Shown here: piece by piece, positions 24,602 to 32,913 of the stretch
Layout of the letters: the number at the start of each line of letters is the position of its first letter
Numbering within the stretch: position 1 is the first letter of the stretch
NCBI RefSeq assembly: GCF_002160325.1
Contig: NZ_NFKJ01000003.1
Span: 178,899 to 242,898, forward strand
DNA length: 64,000 nucleotides
Reading direction: 5' to 3'
DNA from: Lachnoclostridium sp. An181
GTDB taxonomy: Bacteria > Bacillota > Clostridia > Lachnospirales > Lachnospiraceae
Position numbers and translations under genes: made by a program
The notes under the pieces: generated by a model
Database searches by the model: none
The model's input: the letters and a program-made list of their open reading frames with translations, nothing else
What the model was told of the DNA's origin: nothing

Positions 24602-26743
24602 TTACTTTTTCTTTCCGATTTTTGTCCTCATGACATACCACAGTGCACCTGTGATGCACACGGAAGAATATGCTCCGCATACAATCCCAACCATCAGTGG
24701 AGCAGCAAATTCTTTGATAGAGCTTACTCCAAGAACAAACAGAACCGCCACTGTGATGAATGTAGTCAGTGAAGTATAGATACTCCTTGTGAGTGTCTGG
24801 GTAATACTGCGGTTTACAAGCTCCACAAGATCTTCTTTGCTGTGAAGTTTTCTCTCCTCCCGGATTCTGTCGAAAATGACAATCGTCGCGTTGATAGAAT
24901 ATCCCACAATGGTCAGCATACATGCGATAAATGTACTTCCAACGGAAATTCTTGCCACTGCATAGAATGCCAAAACTACCAGTACATCGTGTACAAGCGC
25001 CAGTACCGCGCTTGTGGCAAAACGCACATCCTTGAAACGCAGCCAGATGTAGAGCAGCATGCATACAGTAGCAATCGCAACTGCAACAAAAGCATCCACA
25101 CGCATTTCAGAACTTACCGTGGAGCTGATATTGGTAGATGTGATCAAAGACTCATCCACTTTGAAATTGTCCACCATCGCTTTGTTGAATTCTTCACGTT
25201 CCTCAAGGTCAAGAGTCCTTGTCTTGATCACTACCTGATTCGTATCGCGGATCTTCTGAGCCTGCACATTGGCATCTCCTGTGATATCTTCAACTACCGG
25301 GATAACCTTGGAATCAATCTCCTTGATCGAATAGTCTTCTTTAAATGTAACATTTGTGGACGTACCGCCCATAAACTCCAGGCTGTAATTGAGCGCTCCT
25401 TTTCCCTGTCCTGCGTAAATTCCCATACATACCGGTCCCACAAGGATCAGGATAATGGAAACTGCAAAAAAGATTTTCTTTTTGCCAAGGAAATCAATAG
25501 TGTTTCTGTGTTTCCTGATTCCGTAGAATTTTACATCTTTCAGTCCGATCGCATAGAATGCATAGATGATCAGTCTTGTCACTACAAGCGCTGTAAACAT
25601 GGAAACAATGATACCAAGTGCCAGTGTCTGTGCAAATCCTTTTACACTTCCGCTTCCTTTCAGCCCGAGCACTAAAGCTGCGATCAATGTTGTCACGTTA
25701 CCATCGATAATTGCGGACATTGCCTTGTGAAATCCTGTCTTTAGGGATGTCTTCACAGACTTTCCTGCAGCAAGCTCTTCTCTCACACGCGCGAATATGA
25801 TAACGTTTGCATCCACAGCCATACCAATGGAGAGAATAATACCTGCAATTCCAGGAAGGGTCAATGTGATATTGAATGCATTCAAAAGCACAATCTCAAG
25901 TCCTGTGTACACAAGCAGCGCAATTCCGGATGCAAGTCCCGGAAGGAGATATACAAAAATCATAAATAAAATGACAATGGCAAGTCCGATCGCCCCTGCA
26001 AGAAGACTTGTATTGACCGCCTCTTCTCCAAGCTGCGCTCCTACTACACTTGAACTGATCTCTTCAAGCTCTACTTTCAGTCCACCGATACGGATGGAAG
26101 ATGCCAGGTTCTCTGCTTCCTCATAGGATTCCATTCCATCGATGTATGCAGTTCCACCTGTGATCGCCTGTTTGACCATAGGATTGCTGATAACCTGTCC
26201 ATCGTAAACAATCGCAATGTTCTTGTTTATGTTTGCACTGGTTGCCTCTGCAAATTTTTGTGTACCCTCATCTGTGAGCACCAGCTCCACCACATACTCT
26301 GCAGCGCCCGTCGTCTGGTTGGTCGTGGATTTTGCCTCAGCTGTCTTGACGTCCGTTCCATCTAAAACTGTGGTACCGTCAGATGTTTGGAACTCCAGAG
26401 AGCCTGGCTGTCCAAGTTCTTCAAGGACCTCGTTTGCATCTGTGACTCCGGGAATCTCAATATTTACACGATTGCTCCCTTCCTGGTAAACACTGGCCTC
26501 TGTATTGTACTGTTCCACACGTTTCTGAAGTTTGTAGACAGTGTCCGCCATCTCTTCACTGCTAGGCGTATCGCCTTTTGCCTGATATGTAATGCTTACA
26601 CCTCCGGCCAAATCCAGTCCGAGCGTAATGTTCTTTGCCGCTCCGGTCTTGCTTCCGCCCCATCCGACGATCGTTGTAAATGCCAGGACACCGATGACAA
26701 CAACGACAAGGATCAGGCTTAAAATTCCTCTGCTCTTCTTCAT
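24602..26743 (-). CDS. secDF: Fused SecDF protein-export membrane protein
   Basis: An RND-type accessory of the Sec translocon that uses the ion gradient to pull exported proteins out. It has 713 residues. An N-terminal anchor, SecD motifs (NITLGLDLAGGVSITYQ, residues about 38-54), a periplasmic-type domain and six membrane segments (about residues 250-405) form the SecD half. A second anchor, EFMGGTSTNVTF and six more segments with IVGYSINATIVIFDRIRE form the SecF half. secD and secF are separate genes in many bacteria; the fusion is usual in Firmicutes. It starts 3 bases behind the SCIFF maturase gene, with its GGAAG site inside that gene's end. Confidence 0.96.
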   Translation of the reverse strand: MKKSRGILSLILVVVVIGVLAFTTIVGWGGSKTGAAKNITLGLDLAGGVSITYQAKGDTPSSEEMADTVYKLQKRVEQYNTEASVYQEGSNRVNIEIPGVTDANEVLEELGQPGSLEFQTSDGTTVLDGTDVKTAEAKSTTNQTTGAAEYVVELVLTDEGTQKFAEATSANINKNIAIVYDGQVISNPMVKQAITGGTAYIDGMESYEEAENLASSIRIGGLKVELEEISSSVVGAQLGEEAVNTSLLAGAIGLAIVILFMIFVYLLPGLASGIALLVYTGLEIVLLNAFNITLTLPGIAGIILSIGMAVDANVIIFARVREELAAGKSVKTSLKTGFHKAMSAIIDGNVTTLIAALVLGLKGSGSVKGFAQTLALGIIVSMFTALVVTRLIIYAFYAIGLKDVKFYGIRKHRNTIDFLGKKKIFFAVSIILILVGPVCMGIYAGQGKGALNYSLEFMGGTSTNVTFKEDYSIKEIDSKVIPVVEDITGDANVQAQKIRDTNQVVIKTRTLDLEEREEFNKAMVDNFKVDESLITSTNISSTVSSEMRVDAFVAVAIATVCMLLYIWLRFKDVRFATSAVLALVHDVLVVLAFYAVARISVGSTFIACMLTIVGYSINATIVIFDRIREERKLHSKEDLVELVNRSITQTLTRSIYTSLTTFITVAVLFVLGVSSIKEFAAPLMVGIVCGAYSSVCITGALWYVMRTKIGKKK

Positions 26744-26746
26744 GTC

Positions 26747-28147
26747 CTACTTCCTTTCTTCTGCCAATGCAGCTTTTATCATAATTGCACATTCCACTCG
26801 TTTCTGCTCCATGTCGCAGGCAATATCATAGGTGTCATGTATGGAGCCATGAAATTTATGGGAATTTGCCATGCAGCCTCCGCTGCAGTAAAATCTGGCA
26901 AAGCAATTTCTGCATTTTTCTTTTGAGTATACATTACAGCCCCTGAAATCATCCGCTATTTCAGGATGTGTGACCCCTTCATCCACATTTCCCATCAGAA
27001 ATTCTTCCTCTCCTACAAACTGATGGCATGGGTAAAAGTCTCCCCACGGTGTCACCGCAAGGTATTCCGTCCCGGAGCCGCATCCGGACAATCGTTTCGC
27101 GAGGCAAGGTCCCCCCTCCAGATCGATCATGAAATGGAAGAAGTTAAATCCTTTTCCCTGTCTCTCTCTTTCTATCATATATTTTGCAAGCTTGTCATAC
27201 TCCTCAAAGATGACAGGCAAATCTTCTTTTCGGATCGCGTACTCTTCGCTTTCCTCTCCAACTACCGGTTCAATGGACATCTGTTTGAAACCAAGGTCTG
27301 CAAAATGTATCACATCCTTGGAGAAATCCAGGTTCTTTCTCGTGAAGGTTCCCCTCACATAATATTTCTCCTGATTTCTGCTGTCCGCCAGTTTTTGAAA
27401 TTTCGGCACGATCAGCTCATAACTGCCTTTGCCGTTTCTGAATGGACGCATGTAATCATTAACTTCCTTTCGTCCGTCAAGACTTAACACTACATTGTCC
27501 ATCTCTTTATTGACGAATTCCTGTACTTCATCGTTCAGCAAAACGCCGTTGGTCGTCAGTGTAAAACGGAAATGTTTTCCGTGCAGTTTTTCCTGTTCTC
27601 TTCCGTATGCGACCAAATCTTTCACTACCTGCCAGTTCATCAGCGGCTCTCCGCCGAAAAAGTCCACTTCCAGGTTTCTTCTGCTGCCGGAATTGGCTAT
27701 CAGAAAATCGAGCGCTTTTTTTCCAACGTCAAAGCTCATCAAAGCTCGTCTTCCATGATATTCGCCCTCTTCCGCAAAACAATATTTGCAGGCAAGATTG
27801 CAGTCGTGCGCAATGTGCAGGCACAGCGCCTTTACCACGGTTTTGCGTTTCTTAACCTCACCCGCGAATCCTTCGTACAAGTCTTTCGTGAACAGCTGCC
27901 CGGCCTTTACAAGCTCTGTGACATCATCCAGCGTTTCCTTCAGCTCTTCCTCGCTGTACTTTTCCTTCAGTTCCTTTAAGAGTTTTTCCCATATTCCTTC
28001 ACTCTTTAAAGATTCCTCTGTATGTTCCTGACTGATGTCCGCAAGGCATGCGATCACATCATATCCGATCCCGTCCACCACATGGACGCATCCACTGTTC
28101 ACATCCAGCACAATACGATAACCATTATTTTCGTACTGGTGAATCAC
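26747..28147 (-). CDS. scfB: SCIFF radical SAM maturase (thioether-forming, SPASM type)
   Basis: A radical SAM/SPASM peptide-modifying enzyme of 466 residues that should install thioether bonds in the SCIFF peptide encoded just upstream. The N-terminal part (residues about 1-100) resembles a RiPP precursor recognition element. The cluster motif is CNLACKYC with cysteines at 116, 120 and 123, followed by FFGGEPLMNW. The SPASM domain carries the remaining cluster ligands (GCGSGTEYLAV, FYPCHQFVG, CRNCFARFYCSGGC). The adjacent precursor and the overlap with secDF match the conserved clostridial SCIFF locus. The ranthipeptide type of crosslink is known for the family and is not shown by the sequence. 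Confidence 0.95.
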   Translation of the reverse strand: MIHQYENNGYRIVLDVNSGCVHVVDGIGYDVIACLADISQEHTEESLKSEGIWEKLLKELKEKYSEEELKETLDDVTELVKAGQLFTKDLYEGFAGEVKKRKTVVKALCLHIAHDCNLACKYCFAEEGEYHGRRALMSFDVGKKALDFLIANSGSRRNLEVDFFGGEPLMNWQVVKDLVAYGREQEKLHGKHFRFTLTTNGVLLNDEVQEFVNKEMDNVVLSLDGRKEVNDYMRPFRNGKGSYELIVPKFQKLADSRNQEKYYVRGTFTRKNLDFSKDVIHFADLGFKQMSIEPVVGEESEEYAIRKEDLPVIFEEYDKLAKYMIERERQGKGFNFFHFMIDLEGGPCLAKRLSGCGSGTEYLAVTPWGDFYPCHQFVGEEEFLMGNVDEGVTHPEIADDFRGCNVYSKEKCRNCFARFYCSGGCMANSHKFHGSIHDTYDIACDMEQKRVECAIMIKAALAEERK

Positions 28148-28234
28148 TTCTTTATCCTCCTTAAAATACCTGACTGATCAGGATTTCCCTTGTCGCTCCA
28201 AAGCGGGCAGACCCGTTTTGTCACAACAAAGAAT

Positions 28235-28258
28235 AAGCAGCGACCGAAGCCGCTGCTT
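28235..28258 (-). promoter_or_regulatory. Hairpin between SCIFF peptide and maturase genes
   Basis: A perfect 8-bp stem AAGCAGCG / CGCTGCTT with an 8-base loop lies in the 127-base gap between the two genes; the minus strand continues TATTCTTTG. It may be a partial terminator or RNA-stability element that yields more peptide message than maturase message. Confidence 0.6.
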
Positions 28259-28274
28259 GACCTCTTACAGCAAA

Positions 28275-28418
28275 TTATCTCTTCTGTTCACAAGTCTGAT
28301 TTCCTACTGTGCAGGATGTCTTGCATGCAGACTGGCAGGATGTCTGACATTCTCCGCATCCGCCTTTTTTGACTGTATGGTTTAAAGTCTGTGTATTCAA
28401 TGTTTTGATGTGTTTCAT
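28275..28418 (-). CDS. scfA: SCIFF (six cysteines in forty-five) ranthipeptide precursor
   Basis: A 47-residue peptide, too short for usual gene calling. It begins MKHIKTLNTQTLNHTVKKGG, the near-invariant SCIFF leader, and continues with CGECQTSCQSACKTSC then TVGNQTCEQKR. Six cysteines are spaced C-x2-C-x3-C-x3-C-x3-C-x6-C. AGGAGG lies 7 bases before the ATG at 28418; another ATG at 28423 is out of frame. It has its own promoter and precedes the maturase, so it should be the substrate of that enzyme. The precursor family is almost universal in Clostridia and its biological role, reported to include quorum-like signalling in some species, is not settled. Confidence 0.97.
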   Translation of the reverse strand: MKHIKTLNTQTLNHTVKKGGCGECQTSCQSACKTSCTVGNQTCEQKR

Positions 28419-28451
28419 CTCATTGCCTCCTTATTCATTTTCGCTTTTGTT

Positions 28452-28480
28452 ATTATACCATAGGAGCCTGTATTTTGAAA
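28452..28480 (-). promoter_or_regulatory. Promoter of the SCIFF peptide gene
   Basis: An extended -10 TGGTATAAT (TATAAT at 28452-28457) is 17 bases from a weak -35 TTTCAA (28475-28480). It lies about 34 bases before the peptide start and gives the peptide gene its own transcript. Confidence 0.75.
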
Positions 28481-28501
28481 GTATTTTTTCCAAGCTTTGT
28501 T

Positions 28502-28876
28502 TTAGGAGAGCATTCCTCCAAGCATCCCTCCGCCGGCGCATAAAAGAAAAGCAGTCAACGTATTCATCACGCTTCCCTGCACAGTATGGTATACCCCAAA
28601 CGAGATGAGAAAAAGCAAAAGGAAATATGCTGCTCCGATTCCAAGTCCCCACAGAAACTTTTTCACCTTCGCCATCTTTCCCATCAAAAAGCCTCCGACA
28701 AAAGCCGACACCACATAGATGACGATGATTCCCGCGGACACTTTCGCTTTGTCAAGATCCATTTTATACAGGAGAAACGCCAGTACCATCAGCAGAATTC
28801 CCGTCACGATATAGGATGCAAGCATGGATTTTAAAATCCATCCCCATTTGCTCTCTCTTTTCAACTTCTTTTCCAT
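28502..28876 (-). CDS. TIGR04086-type small membrane protein
   Basis: A 124-residue protein with a basic cytosolic N-terminus and four membrane segments (about residues 15-38, 46-66, 75-97 and 100-120), the last rich in glycine (CAGGGMLGGMLS). Size, topology and position directly upstream of the SCIFF peptide gene match the TIGR04086 family of Clostridia, which is of unknown function and usually lies between yajC and the SCIFF gene. yajC is not present here. ATG at 28876 has AAGGAGG 6 bases upstream; the GTG at 28894 is rejected because that site would be within the gene. Confidence 0.82.
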   Translation of the reverse strand: MEKKLKRESKWGWILKSMLASYIVTGILLMVLAFLLYKMDLDKAKVSAGIIVIYVVSAFVGGFLMGKMAKVKKFLWGLGIGAAYFLLLFLISFGVYHTVQGSVMNTLTAFLLCAGGGMLGGMLS

Positions 28877-28945
28877 CTCTTCCTCCTTGCACAATCACTG
28901 TCTTTTTTTGATACATACTATGATTGTCCAGAAGGTTTTATTCCC

Positions 28946-29494
28946 CTACTGCTCCATCTGACGCCCGATAAAATCTGCAGCGCAGCTGATGAGTTTCTTC
29001 TCCGTCTCGCCAAACGGAGTCTTTGCATTTTTCTCGAGCAAAACAACGGCTCCCACTGCGTCTCCCTGGGCGATCACCGGACAGATGATCTGGGATGCAT
29101 ACTCTTCTTCCTGACCTTCCACAAAAGGGATATAGCCTTTCTCCCCCAAGGCTGCATGGAGCATCTCTCTTTTTTCTATTGCTTCCTCCATTTTCTCATG
29201 CAGTTTCTTTTCGTACAGACCTTTTTTCCCGCTGCCCGCTGCTGCGATCACCTGCTCCTTGTCCGTGATACACACAAGGTTTCCAATTGTCAAGGCAAGA
29301 CTTTCCGCATACTGTTGGGCAAATGTATTCATCTCGCCTATTGGGGAATACTTTTTTAAGATGACTTCCCCTTCTCTGTCTGTAAAAATTTCTAACGGTT
29401 CTCCTTCGCGGATCCTTAATGTCCTTCGAATTTCCTTTGGTATCACAACCCTTCCAAGGTCATCTATTCTTCTGACAATACCTGTTGCTTTCAT
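28946..29494 (-). CDS. spoVT: Stage V sporulation protein T (AbrB/SpoVT regulator)
   Basis: A forespore transcriptional regulator of 182 residues. The N-terminal swapped-hairpin AbrB DNA-binding domain is clear (MKATGIVRRIDDLGRVVIPK, then EIRRTLRIREGEPLEIF). A C-terminal GAF-like domain (about residues 60-178) is the ligand/dimer part. In Bacillus SpoVT tunes SigG-dependent genes and in Clostridia it is needed for spore maturation. The length is typical of SpoVT rather than of short AbrB. A SigG-like promoter lies 41-69 bases before the ATG. Confidence 0.95.
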   Translation of the reverse strand: MKATGIVRRIDDLGRVVIPKEIRRTLRIREGEPLEIFTDREGEVILKKYSPIGEMNTFAQQYAESLALTIGNLVCITDKEQVIAAAGSGKKGLYEKKLHEKMEEAIEKREMLHAALGEKGYIPFVEGQEEEYASQIICPVIAQGDAVGAVVLLEKNAKTPFGETEKKLISCAADFIGRQMEQ

Positions 29495-29534
29495 AATCGG
29501 TTTTCCTCCAGTTTACAAATTATTATCTGTACCC

Positions 29535-29563
29535 TAGTATCTGTAAACGCAAGAAAATTATTC
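29535..29563 (-). promoter_or_regulatory. SigG-like (forespore) promoter of spoVT
   Basis: -35 GAATA (29559-29563, fits GHATR) and -10 GATACTA (29535-29541, six of seven against CATNHTA) are separated by 17 bases. The position just before spoVT agrees with its known control by SigG in Bacillus. Confidence 0.55.
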
Positions 29564-29574
29564 CTGTCTGCATA

Positions 29575-32500
29575 TTAAAGAATTTCCATTTTTATTTTGC
29601 TTCCGCCCTCCCCAGCCCTTGCCGGACTCAAGATCAGTCTGGAGTCCACACGTTCCTTGATTTCCTCCACATGGGTGATAAGGCCGACTGCCATCCGCTC
29701 CCCATGGATATGTTCCAGACTTTGCATCACCACATCCAGACTTTCTTTGTCAAGGGTTCCAAAGCCTTCATCCAGAAAGAAAAGTTCAAGCGGAGCCTTT
29801 CCTTTCATCTGTATCCTGGCGGACAAGGACAGGGCGAGCGCCAGAGATGCCATAAATGTCTCCCCGCCGGAAAGCGTCTGGGCAGATCTTAAAATGCCCC
29901 CATTTTTGTAATCACGGATGAGGAAAATTCCCTCCTCGTCCGTCTCCATCCCGTAGGCTCCATTGGACATTTCCTTCAGCCTTTCGTCCGCATCCATGGC
30001 AATGTAATCCAGATGGTATTTTGCCGCATAATTCACAAACTGTTTTCCCTTCAAAATTTGGTACAATTCATTCACAAGCGCAACCTTGTGCTCCAGTTCC
30101 TTCTTTTTGTTCAAAAGTTCCTTATAACGCTCATACTGCCTGCACATACGCTCCTTTTCTGCCCTCATTTTCCCAAGTTCTCTTTGCATGATCTCAATGG
30201 ACTCTGCCCGTTTTTTCGCACTTTCTGCCAGCTGCCGTATTTGTTCTTTTTCCACAGTCTCCCCGTTTAACTGCGTCCGGCACTCCAAAACCTTAGCATT
30301 TTCCCTGGTCCACGCATCCGTGTACTCCTGGACCGTCTTTTCCAGGGACAGGATCACCTCTTCCTCCAGCTCCCACACTCTTACATCCTCTATATCGGAA
30401 AACGGGCTTTCCTCCATCTTTGCAAGAAGTCTCTCCTCTGCCTCATTTAGAAGAAGTTTGGCATCCTGTGCCCGTCTTTGTTCATTCTTTCTTTTCTGTT
30501 CCCACTCTTCTTTTTCCTCTTGTGCATTTTTTAGATTTCCACAAAGAGACTGGTAGGTGTCTTCCATCTGTTTCTTTTGCTGTCCTGCCTGCTCGAGCTC
30601 CTCCTTTGGATTTTCCACCCCTTTTTCCTCTTTCCTTTGGATATCGGCTTTTAAAATCCGCCCCTCTTCTTCCAACCTAGCAAGTAGAAGCAAAAACTTC
30701 TGCCGGCTCTGTGAAAACTCTTGACATTCTCTTTCCAGAAGTTCTTCTTTTTCCCGAAGTGCATGAATGCATCCTCTGATTGTCTCTATTCTTTTTTCTC
30801 TCTCCTTCTCATCTTCCCATGCCTGTTCAAAATCCAAAATCCCTGTCTTCCTTTTCCATCCTTCCAGTTTTTCCTTCTGTCTGTCCAATTGTTCGCTTAG
30901 TGTATGCATACTTTTTTGACAGGTCTCCATTTTGATCATCCACCGTCCAAGTTCCCTGTCTGTTTCCTGCTGCAGCATTGCAAAAGAGTCAGCCTTCTCC
31001 TGCATTTCTTTCTCTTTGTCTTTTGTCCACGTTTCCTCTTCCCATGGCTTTTTCGTCATTCTTTCTGTCTGCTCCAGATATTTTTGTTCTTTTTCTCTTA
31101 AAAGATTCTGACTGGAGACCATTTTTTCTTCTTTCTGTACACAGACACTTTTGCACACCAAAAGCTCCCCGGCAAGTCTGCGCTCCTCTTCTTCCAGACG
31201 GGTCTTCTCCTGGCGGAAACCGCCTAAATGTATCTGCTCCACAGTTTTTTTAAGTTTTCCAGGATGATGAACACTTCCGCAAACAGGGCAGGGCATTCCT
31301 TCCTTTAACTCCCCGGCAAGTATGGCCGCAAGTCCTTCCCTGTATTTTTCCTCATACACTTTTTGGGCATGCTCCTTCTTTTCCTTTGTCTCCTCCATTA
31401 CCTTTTCTTTTTCCTGAAAATCCCTCATACTCATCTCATACTCGGCTTTTAACTGTTCATAGTCTGTCCTCTCTTTTTGTATATCCATCCAGACCATTGT
31501 CATCTTTATCTTTTCCAGGCTGCTTTCGCACTCTCTTTTTTTCTCCTCCCAGTCTTCCAAAAGCAGTATCTCGTTTTCTTTTTTCAGACGTTTGATCTCG
31601 CTTTCAATCCTTTTACAATCTTTCTGGCAAAAATATCCTTCTTCCAGAAAATTTCTCTGCACCTGTTTTTCCTGATACTGACGCTCCTTCTGCTCTTCTT
31701 TCCTCCGCTCTATTTTCAGTGTCTCAAGCTCCTTTTGCTTTTCCTCCTGCGCACTCTTCTTTTCTGAAAGTTTTTTCCCAATATCCGCTTTTTCCTGTTT
31801 CAGTATTTCCATACGCGCACACGATGTTTCATACTGTTTCCATTCATTGACTGCGTTCTCCAATCGCTCTATCCACACTGCAAGTTTTGGCATCTTCTCC
31901 TTGTAAATCCCGGAAAATATCTCCCACTGTTGTCGAAGGCTCTCGCTTTTTTTCTCGGCTGTCCTATAATTTTTTTCAGTTTCTTCCCATTCCTTCAGAC
32001 AGGTCTGCTCTTTTTTCTTCCTTTCGTTTTTCTCAGCCTCCAGTTCCAATAATAAGGCAGCCTTCTTTGCATATTCTGCCTTTTTTGCTGCTGCCTCCAT
32101 CTCTTCCCTTTTCCGTGCAAGCTGGTCCACTTTTTCTTTTGCCATCTGCAAAGCGTCCTGCACTTCCAAAAGTTTCTCAAGCCTTCGGATTTTCCTCTCC
32201 TCACCCTTTGCTGTCCCCTTCTCCGATTCCAGCTCCTTTTGAAGGTATTCTTCCTCTTTTTTCAGCGTTTCGATGGCCTCCTTTGACACATCCCCCTGTG
32301 CATCCATGTATCCGGCCAGTGTCTGATACTCATCTTTCAGGCAAAGCCACCTTGCATTTACCTTTGCACTGAGTTCATCCCCGTACTTTTCCAGATGAAA
32401 CAGACGCTCCAGCATCCGGCTTCGCGCCACGCCCTCCAACTTTAAAAAGTCAAAAAACCTTCCCTGAGGCAAAATCACAGTTCGGAAAAAGTCCTCTCTG

Positions 32501-32913
32501 GAAAGACCGATGATTTCATAACAAATCTGATTGACTTCCTTTGCCCGCTCCGCAAGCACATCCTCTTTGCCGTCCTTGAAAAAGATTAGTTTTGCACTGG
32601 ATGTGCGCACATTTCCGTTCTTTTTATCTCTTCTAAAACTTCTGGAAACTTGGTAACGTTTTACTCCTCCTTCCCGTATAAGAAAGGTAAACTCCACAGA
32701 TGCCTGTTCCATATTCACATTGATAAAATTACGGCTCTCCCTTGCCACTTCTCCGTAGAGTGCCAGTGTGATTCCGTCGAGAATGCTGCTCTTTCCGCTT
32801 CCTGTCGGACCAAAGATTCCAAATACCCCCTGTCTTGTGAGCGCCTCAAAATCAATCACCTGCAGTTTCTCAAAACTATTGATTCCTTTCAGCGTCAATT
32901 TCACCGGTTTCAT
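29575..32913 (-). CDS. sbcC: Exonuclease SbcC (Rad50-like ATPase)
   Basis: The ATPase subunit of the SbcCD nuclease, which cleaves hairpins and DNA ends blocked by protein. It has 1112 residues. Walker A is GPTGSGKSS (residues about 35-43), followed by two very long charged coiled coils flanking the zinc hook CPVCG near the middle. The C-terminal signature TLSGGETFMASLALALSLS and Walker B LELFFLDEGFGTLD complete the ATPase head. Composition is dominated by Glu, Lys and Gln as expected for the coils. ATG at 32913 is used because AGGAGG lies upstream and MKPVKLTLKGINSF is the family start. It overlaps sbcD by 38 bases. Confidence 0.96.
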   Translation of the reverse strand: MKPVKLTLKGINSFEKLQVIDFEALTRQGVFGIFGPTGSGKSSILDGITLALYGEVARESRNFINVNMEQASVEFTFLIREGGVKRYQVSRSFRRDKKNGNVRTSSAKLIFFKDGKEDVLAERAKEVNQICYEIIGLSREDFFRTVILPQGRFFDFLKLEGVARSRMLERLFHLEKYGDELSAKVNARWLCLKDEYQTLAGYMDAQGDVSKEAIETLKKEEEYLQKELESEKGTAKGEERKIRRLEKLLEVQDALQMAKEKVDQLARKREEMEAAAKKAEYAKKAALLLELEAEKNERKKKEQTCLKEWEETEKNYRTAEKKSESLRQQWEIFSGIYKEKMPKLAVWIERLENAVNEWKQYETSCARMEILKQEKADIGKKLSEKKSAQEEKQKELETLKIERRKEEQKERQYQEKQVQRNFLEEGYFCQKDCKRIESEIKRLKKENEILLLEDWEEKKRECESSLEKIKMTMVWMDIQKERTDYEQLKAEYEMSMRDFQEKEKVMEETKEKKEHAQKVYEEKYREGLAAILAGELKEGMPCPVCGSVHHPGKLKKTVEQIHLGGFRQEKTRLEEEERRLAGELLVCKSVCVQKEEKMVSSQNLLREKEQKYLEQTERMTKKPWEEETWTKDKEKEMQEKADSFAMLQQETDRELGRWMIKMETCQKSMHTLSEQLDRQKEKLEGWKRKTGILDFEQAWEDEKEREKRIETIRGCIHALREKEELLERECQEFSQSRQKFLLLLARLEEEGRILKADIQRKEEKGVENPKEELEQAGQQKKQMEDTYQSLCGNLKNAQEEKEEWEQKRKNEQRRAQDAKLLLNEAEERLLAKMEESPFSDIEDVRVWELEEEVILSLEKTVQEYTDAWTRENAKVLECRTQLNGETVEKEQIRQLAESAKKRAESIEIMQRELGKMRAEKERMCRQYERYKELLNKKKELEHKVALVNELYQILKGKQFVNYAAKYHLDYIAMDADERLKEMSNGAYGMETDEEGIFLIRDYKNGGILRSAQTLSGGETFMASLALALSLSARIQMKGKAPLELFFLDEGFGTLDKESLDVVMQSLEHIHGERMAVGLITHVEEIKERVDSRLILSPARAGEGGSKIKMEIL

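Noticed and set aside
24842..25675. 277-codon plus-strand frame
   Set aside because: Antisense shadow of secDF.
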